This document shows positions 8,779 through 17,342 of a stretch of DNA of 64,000 bases, in pieces. Positions within the stretch are counted from its first letter, which is position 1. Every line of letters starts with the position of its first letter. The stretch lies in assembly GCF_000368065.1 (NCBI RefSeq), contig NZ_KB851203.1, positions 62,001 to 126,000 of the forward strand. The letters run 5' to 3'. The notes beneath the pieces were generated by a model that worked only from the letters and a program-made list of their open reading frames with translations, made no database searches and was not told the origin of the DNA. The position numbers and the translations under genes are program-made. This stretch comes from Acinetobacter seifertii (GTDB taxonomy: Bacteria; Pseudomonadota; Gammaproteobacteria; Pseudomonadales; Moraxellaceae).

Positions 8779-10683
8779 CTAATACCCTATGAATAAATAT
8801 TCTTGAACTTTGTTGTTATCACTGGAGTTGGCATTTTTGTTGCCAATTGAATAACGATAATCTATTGGGATTACCTCTACATGATACTTATATTTTGACA
8901 TAATCGCCAACATTTCATCTAGTGTGGGTAGACTATTTGATGAATAAGATACTATAAGTATGTCATTACGGAACCGCTTAAATAATAGATCAAAGGCTTC
9001 CGTTGCACCTTTACGAGAAGAAAAAGGAGTTGGGTACGATTTAAACTTTTTTGTAACAGTATGTTCTTGTATTTCAACACCTTGCCAATCTCGGGCCAAA
9101 CCTTCTACAAAATGATATCGGCGAACATATTCATTATCTGATAATGGTGAATAGTAAGGTGGGTCAATGTAAACGAGTTTATTTCCTTGATGCTTTAATG
9201 TCATTGCATCTCCGAGGCGAGCTTTATTTTGCTGACCATTATCAAAGACTGAGGCATTAATCATATTTACTGCATCTAAAAATTGATCTCGAAACGACAT
9301 TGATAAGTCCTTACGCCCATCGTCATAACGATAGCCAACATAGGTAAAAATACCTCGTGGTCGTTTCTTCAAGCAAGCACGCATTAATGCAGACATAGCA
9401 ATTGCTTTCTTATATGGATTTTTTATAGTTTTAATATTGGCTCTAAGAATATCTATTAATTTATTATCATCATCAGAAAAATATAAGTCTTTAAACTTAG
9501 TTTCTACAAATGAATCATTGGGCCCTTTTGATTCAAGTAATGATAAGGTTTCTTCAGAGGTCAAAACAATATTATTATTCTCAATCATTGCTTTAGCAAA
9601 AACAGATGCCATAGTCATGTAATCATTACTAATAACGGTTTTACCATATGATTTAAACATATACCCAACAATGCCCGAACCTGAAAATAAATCTACCGCT
9701 GTGTCAAACTCAAATTGAGAAGCAACACCCCAGATCTCAGATAATAATTTATTCTTAGAACCCATATAGCGAGTAGGAGGATATAATTTTATTTGTTCAG
9801 ATAAGCTTTCAGGAACTATACGAATATCAAATCGAGGTTTTGGTGGAATTGTCACAATAACATCTTCCCCAGTGCGTCGTTTACCATTGCATGAAATATA
9901 ACGTTTAGTTTGAACTACTTCTATTGGGAATTTTCTATATTGTTCATGTACTAAAGGGTGGTTTGAATTTGTTAGGATGATATGACAACCCAATTCATGT
10001 AAGCGCTGGACTTCGGTAGCCAATTCTGTGTGATCCTCTTCATAGAATTGCTCTTTGGTATAGCGTTGGAAATCTGCATATTCAGAAATAGGTAAATATG
10101 GAGGATCTAAAAATATAAAGTCTCCAGGCTGAGCTTGTTTCCTTAATACGTCTTTATAATCTCCACAAATAATAGTAGTGTCTTTTAGTATTATTGATGC
10201 AGCTCTTAAAGCTTCTTCATCTATTATTTTAGGATTTTTATACTTTCCGAAAGGAACATTAAATTGTCCCTTTTTGTTAACCCTATACAGTCCATTAAAA
10301 CAAGTCCGATTTAAAAATATAGTTCTTGCAGCAGCTTCTACATTAGGTAGTTTTTTCCAATCTTGACTACGAACAGCATAAAAAACTTCTTCTGTATTTT
10401 GATACTGCTTTAACTGATCTAAAATTCCATCTACATCATCTGCTACAGATTGATAGAGATTTACTAACTCTGGATTACTGTCTGCAATTATCCCATTGCT
10501 TGGCTTTAAAGCAAAAAAGAGGGCTCCACCACCAAAAAAGGGTTCAATATATCGACCATATTTCTTTGGTATTTTAGGGGTAATTTCTGTTAAAAGTTGA
10601 GTTTTCCCCCCAGCCCATTTCAATAGAGGGCGGCAATTTATTACTTTCTCTTGATAGAGTATTTCATTTTTTTTAGCTAACAC
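8779..10683 (-). CDS. Bifunctional two-domain DNA adenine methyltransferase (M.FokI-like fusion)
   Basis: A 634-residue fusion of two D12-class N6-adenine methyltransferases. Domain 1 (about 15-285) has the SAM motif WAGGKTQLL...FFGGGALFF and the catalytic DPPYLP. Domain 2 (about 300-634) has PTRYMGSKNKLL, the SAM motif DLFSGSGIVGYMF and the catalytic DPPYYSPL. The two-domain design and length match M.FokI, in which each half methylates one strand of an asymmetric site; the target sequence here is unknown. It lies 4 bases after the small regulator gene and 2 bases before the recognition-domain gene, forming one operon. No nuclease gene is visible in the element, so it may now act as an orphan methyltransferase protecting DNA. 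Confidence 0.85.
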   Translation of the reverse strand: MLAKKNEILYQEKVINCRPLLKWAGGKTQLLTEITPKIPKKYGRYIEPFFGGGALFFALKPSNGIIADSNPELVNLYQSVADDVDGILDQLKQYQNTEEVFYAVRSQDWKKLPNVEAAARTIFLNRTCFNGLYRVNKKGQFNVPFGKYKNPKIIDEEALRAASIILKDTTIICGDYKDVLRKQAQPGDFIFLDPPYLPISEYADFQRYTKEQFYEEDHTELATEVQRLHELGCHIILTNSNHPLVHEQYRKFPIEVVQTKRYISCNGKRRTGEDVIVTIPPKPRFDIRIVPESLSEQIKLYPPTRYMGSKNKLLSEIWGVASQFEFDTAVDLFSGSGIVGYMFKSYGKTVISNDYMTMASVFAKAMIENNNIVLTSEETLSLLESKGPNDSFVETKFKDLYFSDDDNKLIDILRANIKTIKNPYKKAIAMSALMRACLKKRPRGIFTYVGYRYDDGRKDLSMSFRDQFLDAVNMINASVFDNGQQNKARLGDAMTLKHQGNKLVYIDPPYYSPLSDNEYVRRYHFVEGLARDWQGVEIQEHTVTKKFKSYPTPFSSRKGATEAFDLLFKRFRNDILIVSYSSNSLPTLDEMLAIMSKYKYHVEVIPIDYRYSIGNKNANSSDNNKVQEYLFIGY

Positions 10684-10687
10684 GATG

Positions 10688-10984
10688 TTACTCCATTGGT
10701 AAAACTATTTGTTTACTGCCACCAAATTTTCCTTTAGAGGCACCACCACGTGGTTTCTTTGGTTCTATCTCAATCTCATTAAAAACTGCACGGAAATCCA
10801 GTTTGTTATCGGCCATTACAGCCATAAGCGTTGCAATGATTGCTAGATGAGATGGTACAACCCCTTTTTTTGAGCAATTGGTCACAGCATTACTGCTCAT
10901 CTTTACCAATTCAGCAAACTCTCCTGTCGTGAGACCTGCCTTACCAAGTTGGCGTCGAAATTCAATGTAATCCATACAATTCAA
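10688..10984 (-). CDS. Small helix-turn-helix regulator of the methyltransferase operon
   Basis: A 98-residue protein whose first 65 residues form a helix-turn-helix of Cro/XRE type (LTTGEFAELVKMSSNAVTNCSKKG). A basic, glycine-rich tail follows (KKPRGGASKGKFGGSK). Proteins of this kind precede restriction-modification genes as control proteins or phage-type repressors; the role here is inferred from position. The stop is 4 bases from the methyltransferase start. The upstream region carries several ACACAT/TGTGT elements including a perfect 24-bp palindrome at 11069-11092, a candidate operator. Confidence 0.65.
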   Translation of the reverse strand: MNCMDYIEFRRQLGKAGLTTGEFAELVKMSSNAVTNCSKKGVVPSHLAIIATLMAVMADNKLDFRAVFNEIEIEPKKPRGGASKGKFGGSKQIVLPME

Positions 10985-11326
10985 TCAACACATTTTTTAA
11001 TTATTTTAACACATTAAAATATTAAATAAAATAATTAATTTATTTTATTTATAAATAATAAAATGTGTAAAACACATAAATTTATGTGTTTTATTGTGGG
11101 GCTTAGACAAATATTTATTGGAAAGTGGACAGTTAAATGTTGCTTTAAAATAATATTCTATTAGTCAAAATAGACTTTGTATGGAGTTATTCTTAAATTG
11201 AATACTATTCAAATAGTATGTATACAAATCTAATTTCATATTTTTTTAACTTATTTTTATTATTTGATTTTATCTACTTTGACGTGAAGTTCGGTCTCAG
11301 AAGTTATTACTTAATTTATAATTTAC
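10985..11326. other. AT-rich intergenic region between cargo operon and tnsE remnant
   Basis: About 340 bases without a gene, containing repeated ACACATT and TGTGTAAAACACA elements at 10988-11092 close to the regulator start, and otherwise AT-rich sequence. It must hold the cargo operon promoter, since tnsE ends on the far side. No tRNA, terminator or small gene was recognised. Confidence 0.5.
11069..11092. promoter_or_regulatory. Perfect 24-bp palindrome, candidate operator
   Basis: Each half reads AAAACACATAAA and its exact complement follows without a spacer. The overlapping upstream stretch (TGTGTAAAACACA, 11064-11076) is also dyad-symmetric. It lies 85 bases upstream of the helix-turn-helix gene on the minus strand, a natural place for autoregulatory binding. 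Binding is inferred. Confidence 0.55.
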
Positions 11327-12643
11327 TCATTTGTTATCAAAAATAATTAGTTTGTTATAAATTCGACTAGCCCAACTTTCTAAATCTTCAATGGCGATTT
11401 GTTGTCCATGTTCTTCAAGACGGGGGTGATTAAATCTGACTTGCTGAACTGCTATTTTTTTGATGAAGCTATGCGGCCAATTGAGTGTTTTTTGAATCAC
11501 AAATTTACGAATTTTTTCATAATCCTCTTCCCAGCAGTTCATATCTTTTATTATTAATAATTGTGTTGAAAGGCGAGTTGCATTATCGGATGTATCAACT
11601 TCCAGTAAAATGAAATGCTGGCCTTGATGCAGAAAATGTACTTCAGCAATACAGCGTGGATTATTATCGGACTTTAAATGTTTGGTAAATCCCTCTACTT
11701 CAGGTAGAACTTTTAAAGTCAGTGAATATTGAATTCCATACTTTTCTTCAAGTTTATAAAGCATCTTTATAAAAGCTGAGAAGCGATCTAGATATAAATG
11801 AGCATCATCGGTCTGATCCTCATAACCCTCAAAATCACCAGCTTTAACTGTGCCACCAATTCCTGGCTCATCTGCATTCACATCACCAATTAACTCATCA
11901 ATATACTCTTGGGCATCATCCACGATAACAGCATTTTTTGAGCCAGTTTTATCTGCGACTTTCCCTGTTTCAAACGGGTCATCAAAATCAAGTAAAGTGG
12001 TTGGACCATCTACAATAGTAGGCTTATTACTAGGCGTTGCTTCTTCCTCATCATTCAGTTTGGGTTCTGCATGATTCGGCTTTGGTGGTATGGTACTGGT
12101 ATTACCCGATTTTTTTGAGGCTTTAGAAAATTTATCATGATGAAAATAAACAGGCTTATCAATATGGGTGGAGAGCCCAGAAAAGCCAATGATTTCATCT
12201 ATCTTAAATGTATTGGTTAACCTGTCGTAATAACCATGTGCCTCGATGTTTACGTCTGTTAAATTGGGTGGAATGAAACTAAAGTTCCATGTTCTTACCG
12301 TATTATTAATGCTTTCAAAAGCTTGGCACTGTTGAGCGATGCTTTCATATGAAGCTCTTATATTTTTATTTAGAAGTAGATATGCAAGGAATCGACGAAA
12401 CCCTGGTTTATTAAAATGAGAAGTTGCAAGTGAACCTTCACATGATGGAAGAACATTAATTAGGTAATGATCAGTCTTGCTCTGAATATCAAAGTCTTGT
12501 GCCAGCACATTCAACTCAAGCGCAGATCGAGTGAGATAAGCATTTTGGAAGAAGAAAGCTCTGGCTAACTCAAGCTGTGGCAATTGAATATGGACTTGCT
12601 TAACGGTTTGTGCTTCATTTGAAAAGGTTGCCAGAGCATAAAA
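11327..12643 (-). pseudogene. tnsE: tnsE, N-terminally truncated
   Basis: TnsE of Tn7 directs transposition to conjugating plasmids and replicating DNA through the sliding clamp. The remnant aligns from PQLELARAFFFQNAY to the C terminus (LLEVDTSDNATRLST, TLNWPHSFI, FNHPRLEEHG), which matches Tn7 TnsE from about residue 118 of 538. The N-terminal part is absent: homology begins a few bases beyond the tnsC stop, and the frame upstream runs into tnsC. No ATG or GTG exists in this frame; the first possible start is the TTG at 12583, giving 418 residues. A deletion that also removed tnsD seems the simplest explanation. Whether a short product with the DNA-binding C-terminal domain is made is unknown. 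Confidence 0.85.
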
Positions 12644-12648
12644 CCCTA

Positions 12649-14301
12649 CTATGACAACAGGTCTGACATTTGCAGAATTAAACCTTGATGGTCTAATTGG
12701 GTATAAATACTTTCTGGGCTGGTTGGGTTTATCGAAAAAATATGCCGAAGATCAGTATCTTCTAGCTCATTCCATTGTTTTAAGCTAATCCGTTGGTTTT
12801 TCTTTTTGGTTGCTGGTGCCTGTGACGGTGTATTGTCTGTCTCCATTGCTTGAACAATAGCAGCCAAGAGCTGTTGTCTAGATATTTGAGGTTTTAACGC
12901 TACAATTTTTTGAATGGCAAAGATGATGGAGTCTGATGGGAATTCATCTTTTAGCATCAGATATACACGTCGTTGATCATCATTACTCAATTGTTTTAAG
13001 GCTTGGTCTTCTTCGGATTCAACGGTAGATGCGGAGATTTTCTGAATAAGATGGATGATTTTCTTATCCATATCGGGTACAGCAAGATCTGAGAATTGAG
13101 CGATTCTTTCAGGTATACCTGAACGTAATGCGCTGAGCATAGGATGTACAAGTTTCAGCTCATCTTCATAAACACGTTTCAGCAGCTCTACAGTAATCGT
13201 TTCTGCTCCCGTTGCGAGGGCACGTAACTGAGCCAAAATAAAAAGTTTTACTACAATATCGAGAATACCTTGGCTCAAATCAAACCAGGTATCTCGAATC
13301 TCATCACTTAAGATAGGGTCTCTTTTCTGCAAGTACTGCAACTTCCAAAGGGTATTGGTAAATGCTATCCACTCAGGGTTTTGACTCTTCTGATCAGGTA
13401 GGTATTGTGGGATTGGATTCCAAAAGATAGATCCCAGACCAGCCGCACGTCGACTGGAACGTAGATCAAGATCAAAGATGTCTCTAGCTTTAGGTGTACC
13501 CACGAACAGCACAGGAATACCAATGGTATTGGTCATGGTGACAAAGAAGTTCAGCATTTTCTCTGAACCGCCAGACTTTGCCCGACTCAAATGTTGGATT
13601 TCATCAATGACTAACAGGCCTAAGGCAAACATATTGGCTGTTTGTGCCATGAGGGCAAGCATGGTTTCTACGCCATGTCTTTTCATCCCATACTTTTTCT
13701 CATAATTTGAACCAATGATTTTATCAATTGCTCGGAAAAAATTGAGACAAAGTTCTTTGAGTGAACCATCATGCGAGCAATCTATCTTTAAATAGACGAT
13801 CTGATGGCGATTTAATGTTGGGTGAAAAATGACTTGAGGATATGTGTTTAGTATTCTTCGTAAAGAGGTCGTTTTACCACTACCTGAACAGCCAATGATG
13901 GCCATGCTATGAGCAGTGGATTCAGTTTCATCAAAGCGTTTGGCATTCAGATCACGTGTTTGCAATCTTTCATAACCATTTTGCAGGTGTTGTTGCAACT
14001 TTCCTGTGTTTGGATTACGTCCAACATACCCTCCACGAATCATGAGAGAAATACGTTCACTCAGTAACATATGCATTGCTAAAGGCTGAAAAAAGGAACC
14101 TGTGATCTGATGGATATTATGGGCACGAATGACTCTTTTTTGCTTTAGATCATCAAGAGTAGGCGTTACTTTTGAGATAAGATTTTTTGTATCTTCAAAT
14201 GGTTCTTGAATAGGTGGTAGGGCCTCAATGAAAGGATTGTCTTTATAAGCATGAACACCTGTGTCCTGATATTCTGCATTTCTTATTATATGATTTGTCA
14301 T
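12649..14301 (-). CDS. tnsC: Tn7-family transposition regulator ATPase TnsC
   Basis: TnsC is the AAA+ ATPase that links target selection to the TnsAB transposase. The 550 residues (Tn7: 555) match Tn7 TnsC nearly throughout: N-terminal [20 protein letters not shown], Walker [10 protein letters not shown] at about 137-145, Walker [10 protein letters not shown] near 238, and a C-terminal end comparable to Tn7. Its ATG overlaps the tnsB stop (ATGA), so translation is coupled. With tnsD lost and tnsE damaged, this TnsC has no obvious intact target selector in the window. Confidence 0.95.
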   Translation of the reverse strand: MTNHIIRNAEYQDTGVHAYKDNPFIEALPPIQEPFEDTKNLISKVTPTLDDLKQKRVIRAHNIHQITGSFFQPLAMHMLLSERISLMIRGGYVGRNPNTGKLQQHLQNGYERLQTRDLNAKRFDETESTAHSMAIIGCSGSGKTTSLRRILNTYPQVIFHPTLNRHQIVYLKIDCSHDGSLKELCLNFFRAIDKIIGSNYEKKYGMKRHGVETMLALMAQTANMFALGLLVIDEIQHLSRAKSGGSEKMLNFFVTMTNTIGIPVLFVGTPKARDIFDLDLRSSRRAAGLGSIFWNPIPQYLPDQKSQNPEWIAFTNTLWKLQYLQKRDPILSDEIRDTWFDLSQGILDIVVKLFILAQLRALATGAETITVELLKRVYEDELKLVHPMLSALRSGIPERIAQFSDLAVPDMDKKIIHLIQKISASTVESEEDQALKQLSNDDQRRVYLMLKDEFPSDSIIFAIQKIVALKPQISRQQLLAAIVQAMETDNTPSQAPATKKKNQRISLKQWNELEDTDLRHIFSINPTSPESIYTQLDHQGLILQMSDLLS

Positions 14302-16388
14302 GACTGATCATCCTCATCATCAAAAAGACCTGGAACGAACTGCGGATAGTTTGATTCATCTTGTTTTGGCTTAAATGAAATAATGGTTCCTTGATCTTTA
14401 GGGTGTTTATCAGGTTTTAAGGAAGTATTTGATAATTTCTCATTTTCACGAACAGACTTTTTATTCGATTTTATTTCAGATAAACGCTGGCGATTGGATA
14501 CACCAGAGTTGGTCGCCATTTTTTTTGCTTCAGCAATGGTGTCACGAATAAATTGATCCAGCTCTCTACGAGCAGCTTTGCTATTATCCTTTTCAATCGC
14601 ATGTAGATTTTTTTCTTGATCTTGTATCTCCCACACTTGCCAAAATGACATACCCGCAAATTGACGACTTTTGGTTGATAAAGAGCATTCCCAATAGATC
14701 GTACTATCATGTTTTGGGAATAAATATATCTTATCTACACAGCTTGGATCGTAGGCCGCTTGGAGATCCTGTGGGCGAGTGACTTCTTTACTACGATGTA
14801 ACCAGCCTTCTCTGAGTATTTCTGATCCAATGTAATACAGGCCCCATAAATTGACACCAGAAGTGGAAATGGAAACTTTCTTACGAGGTAGTATCATGAT
14901 TCGCAATGTATCTGGATCTACAGTACGAAGATGGCCTGTACGATTTTGAATTCCCCAGTTCCATATGTGTAATGGAATAGACGGTAAGTCTGGAGGAAAA
15001 TCTGCATCTCTGTCATAAGTATCCAATACATGATACTGATTACGATAAAGTATTGTCTTTATGATCATTTTGGCAAAGGCAGAAATAGGTAAAACCGCAT
15101 CAAGACGGTAATCACTTTCGCCATGTTTTTGAATACGATTTCCTTTGACTACTCCAGGAGCATAAGGTTTGAATTCTGCCTGTAATGTTCCAAAATAGCG
15201 TTCAACAATACCTTTTGCATCTCCTCGATAAGCAGGTGCATTTTCAATACGAACATTATAACCATGTACTAAGCGTTCGACCTGATGACTCATCATTTCA
15301 CCACGGTCAGCAAGAATGGCATCAGGTAAACCTAGGGTTGGCCATTGTTCTGGCTCGATATCAATTCCAAGCAATTTGCATAAACTAACTTTATCACTGC
15401 AAGCATTTACAATCGCCTGCATGGCAACAACATAGGATGGATTATGAAATCCGATATAGAATCCCACGACCATTCTGCTGAAAACGTCAACCACTACATA
15501 TAGGATCGGACGACCTAGAATCTTGCTTCGATCATCATCAGCAACTAAATAAATGTCGGCAATAGTTGCATCAATTTCATAACGACTACCAGGCCCAAGC
15601 GTATTTGCTGTAGCAGTTCCACTTAATGGCCGTATATCTTTTTGAAAACTTAATACAGGAGTTCTGGTTTCTATTCTTTGTGGAAGTTCATATTCACGTT
15701 TGTAGAAATGGTCAAATTGTCTACGTGTTGGAATATCTGCCTGTTTTATATGTGGGTAATGTTGAACAAAGAGTTCCTCAAATTGACGATGAGCAGATGT
15801 GATATTAATTTTCTTGTCATTTAATAATTCAGATTCAACTATTAATCGAAAGAGCCTTTCAATTTCTGGCGTAATTTTAATACCTGTTCCATTGCCAAAT
15901 TTACGTTTTGCTCCCGATTTTTTAGAACCTGCTAAGGTTCTTGGCTTTCCTGGTGCACCAGCGTTTCTATAATCTGGCAATAAGGCATTTGGAATTTGGC
16001 CTCTTTGCCAATAGCGGCGTAGGTATTTGTATATCGTTGCCTTAGTTGCGATATTTGTCTGTTCTACTAAACGAACCCGTTTAGCTCTAATCTCTTCATT
16101 AAAACAGCCTGTGTCATATACGATTGGTTCAATAATTTGGTAAGCCTGAGCACGTTTTTCAAAAGCGACTGAGTTTACGGGTGGCTCTATAGACTTAAGA
16201 TATTCATAAGGGTCTGAGCTTCTAAATAAGCGTTTTTCATCAATCCATTGTGAAAGTTGTTCTTCAAGAACTAAAGTTGGAACTCCTTTGGCTTCTTCCA
16301 TATTAATCCATATGATTTCGCCAGATTGAAAGAATAAAATCCGGTAGTGGCTTTCATCAAATTTAACGACCTCATTGATTTGCCACAT
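14298..16388 (-). CDS. tnsB: Tn7-family DDE transposase TnsB
   Basis: TnsB binds the transposon end repeats and joins the 3' ends to the target. The 696-residue protein (Tn7: 702) has the DDE triad at D273 ([10 protein letters not shown]), D361 (ADRGEMM) and E396 (GIVERYFG), the same numbering as Tn7. An N-terminal helix-turn-helix DNA-binding part and a charged, lysine-rich tail that probably contacts TnsC are visible. It overlaps the tnsA 3' end by 17 bases and tnsC by 4, an operon with coupled translation. TnsB probably also represses its own promoter, which lies among the right-end repeats, as known for Tn7. Confidence 0.96.
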   Translation of the reverse strand: MWQINEVVKFDESHYRILFFQSGEIIWINMEEAKGVPTLVLEEQLSQWIDEKRLFRSSDPYEYLKSIEPPVNSVAFEKRAQAYQIIEPIVYDTGCFNEEIRAKRVRLVEQTNIATKATIYKYLRRYWQRGQIPNALLPDYRNAGAPGKPRTLAGSKKSGAKRKFGNGTGIKITPEIERLFRLIVESELLNDKKINITSAHRQFEELFVQHYPHIKQADIPTRRQFDHFYKREYELPQRIETRTPVLSFQKDIRPLSGTATANTLGPGSRYEIDATIADIYLVADDDRSKILGRPILYVVVDVFSRMVVGFYIGFHNPSYVVAMQAIVNACSDKVSLCKLLGIDIEPEQWPTLGLPDAILADRGEMMSHQVERLVHGYNVRIENAPAYRGDAKGIVERYFGTLQAEFKPYAPGVVKGNRIQKHGESDYRLDAVLPISAFAKMIIKTILYRNQYHVLDTYDRDADFPPDLPSIPLHIWNWGIQNRTGHLRTVDPDTLRIMILPRKKVSISTSGVNLWGLYYIGSEILREGWLHRSKEVTRPQDLQAAYDPSCVDKIYLFPKHDSTIYWECSLSTKSRQFAGMSFWQVWEIQDQEKNLHAIEKDNSKAARRELDQFIRDTIAEAKKMATNSGVSNRQRLSEIKSNKKSVRENEKLSNTSLKPDKHPKDQGTIISFKPKQDESNYPQFVPGLFDDEDDQS

Positions 16389-17181
16389 AAGACACCTCTA
16401 AATCAAACACTAAGTCAGACCCTTTTAATTTCTGGAATGGCTGTTGGATATCAAATTTAATTAAACGATTTGCTATAAGTGTTCTTAAATATTGTAGGGT
16501 CGTTCCAGCTGTAGTTTTTTCCTGAATATCAATCTCTTTACAGAGTTTAATGATAGAAATCCCTGGTTTTTTTAAAAAATAATAAGAAATTGTATGTAGG
16601 CTATCCCAGATATCAGGCTCTAAATGTTCAGTAATAAAAGGGCTCAACCATTCAAGATTTTTTCGGGCAGTTGTGGGAATATTTTGTTCCGTCACAATAC
16701 TCCATGGGATTTCTTTAACCTCCCAGTATCGACGTTCAATTTCGAGTTTTTCAATTGTTCTTTCTTTGATGAGTTCTTTTAATGGTTTTACCTGAATAAC
16801 GAATTGAGGTTTTTTCTTATCATTTGTATCAATCAGAAAATCGGAAGTCATAACCTGTTCCGAGCCTTGTATGCTGGGATGTCTCAAACCATGCTCTAAA
16901 CAGATTTCTTTTGTGTCGTCTAGATTCAAGGGAAACTGTTCCCGAATATCCTGAACAAAACTAGACCAATCTAAAATCAAAAAAACATACAGTTCCAAAT
17001 TAGAAAGTAAATGATGAACTCTTTGCGTTTTATGAGAGTAGATACGATGAGAGACCCCACGAGAGGGTACATCCTGAATAGTCAGCCATGGTTGGTAATC
17101 TTTTCCCATACCTTGTCCACGACCGCTTTTTATTCTTTTGCTAATTTGTTCTTGTGTGAAGAATCTCGGTGCTCTACTCAT
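16372..17181 (-). CDS. tnsA: Tn7-family endonuclease-like transposase subunit TnsA
   Basis: TnsA makes the 5' cuts that, with TnsB, give cut-and-paste transposition. The 269 residues (Tn7: 273) carry the restriction-endonuclease-type triad at E63 (NLELY), D114 (MTSDFLI) and K132 (QVKPLKE), positions identical to Tn7 TnsA. The C-terminal part is the winged-helix domain that meets TnsC. The gene starts at the inner side of the right end, just after a stem-loop at 17185-17220. Catalytic residues are all present, so excision chemistry should be intact. Confidence 0.95.
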   Translation of the reverse strand: MSRAPRFFTQEQISKRIKSGRGQGMGKDYQPWLTIQDVPSRGVSHRIYSHKTQRVHHLLSNLELYVFLILDWSSFVQDIREQFPLNLDDTKEICLEHGLRHPSIQGSEQVMTSDFLIDTNDKKKPQFVIQVKPLKELIKERTIEKLEIERRYWEVKEIPWSIVTEQNIPTTARKNLEWLSPFITEHLEPDIWDSLHTISYYFLKKPGISIIKLCKEIDIQEKTTAGTTLQYLRTLIANRLIKFDIQQPFQKLKGSDLVFDLEVSYVANQ

Positions 17182-17184
17182 AGA

Positions 17185-17220
17185 AAAACCCAGCCTACTT
17201 TTTAATCAGTATAGCTGGGT
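17185..17220 (-). terminator. Stem-loop just upstream of tnsA
   Basis: On the minus strand ACCCAGC pairs with GCTGGGT around a 20-base loop, followed by TTTTT and then the tnsA start 3 bases on. Tn7 has a comparable inverted repeat (CCAGT...ACTGG, then TTTTG) in the same place. It could stop read-through from glmS or act on tnsA translation. The function is inferred. Confidence 0.5.
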
Positions 17221-17224
17221 CTAT

Positions 17225-17314
17225 CTGGTTTACAACTTTAATGTCTAGTTTAGAACTATATTGTTACAGTTTAGAACTTTAATGTTCAGTTTAAAACTAT
17301 ATTGTCTAAACACA
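17225..17314 (-). repeat. Right end of Tn7-like element with four abutting TnsB-type sites
   Basis: Read from the terminus TGTGTTTA at 17314, four direct repeats of 20-22 bp lie edge to edge at 17306-17286, 17286-17266, 17266-17245 and 17245-17225. All have the form ACAWTAWAGTTNTAAACY. This is the arrangement of the Tn7 right end; it covers the tnsA promoter. Confidence 0.92.
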
Positions 17315-17342
17315 CGCATATAGATAGCGTGTCTGATTATTA
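17315..17342 (-). other. attTn7 insertion point downstream of glmS
   Basis: Twenty-five bases separate the glmS stop codon (17342-17340) from the transposon terminus, the spacing produced by TnsD-guided Tn7 insertion. The pentamer touching the element here is CGCAT, which is not repeated at the left end. Confidence 0.85.

Larger units (their letters stand above)
8160..17314. mobile_element. Tn7-like transposon inserted at attTn7 downstream of glmS
   Basis: The element is 9155 bp and bounded by TGTGTTTGAACAAT at 8160 and, inverted, TGTGTTTAGACAAT at 17314. Both compare with the Tn7 terminus TGTGGGCGGACAAT. The left end has three separated TnsB-type repeats and the right end four abutting ones, the known Tn7 asymmetry. 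The right end is next to tnsA and lies 25 bases from the glmS stop, exactly where Tn7 transposes through TnsD. Contents from the right: tnsA, tnsB, tnsC, truncated tnsE, then regulator, methyltransferase and recognition-domain protein. tnsD is missing. The flanking pentamers (AGAAC left, CGCAT right) differ, so no target duplication remains. Confidence 0.95.

Noticed and set aside
11850-12074. An open frame opposite the acidic middle of tnsE
   Set aside because: Its serine/proline-rich composition is the antisense reflection of the Asp/Glu-rich linker; no start signal.
11327-12583. A functional stand-alone 418-residue cargo protein starting at 12583
   Set aside because: Sequence matches the C-terminal three quarters of TnsE and begins with a TTG in mid-domain; better explained as a truncated tnsE.
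8160-17314. CRISPR-associated Tn7-like (CAST) element
   Set aside because: No cas genes, no tniQ and no repeat-spacer array are present; TnsABC resemble classical Tn7.
17225-17314. The four 21-bp repeats as a CRISPR array
   Set aside because: The repeats abut with no spacers and are TnsB sites at a transposon end.
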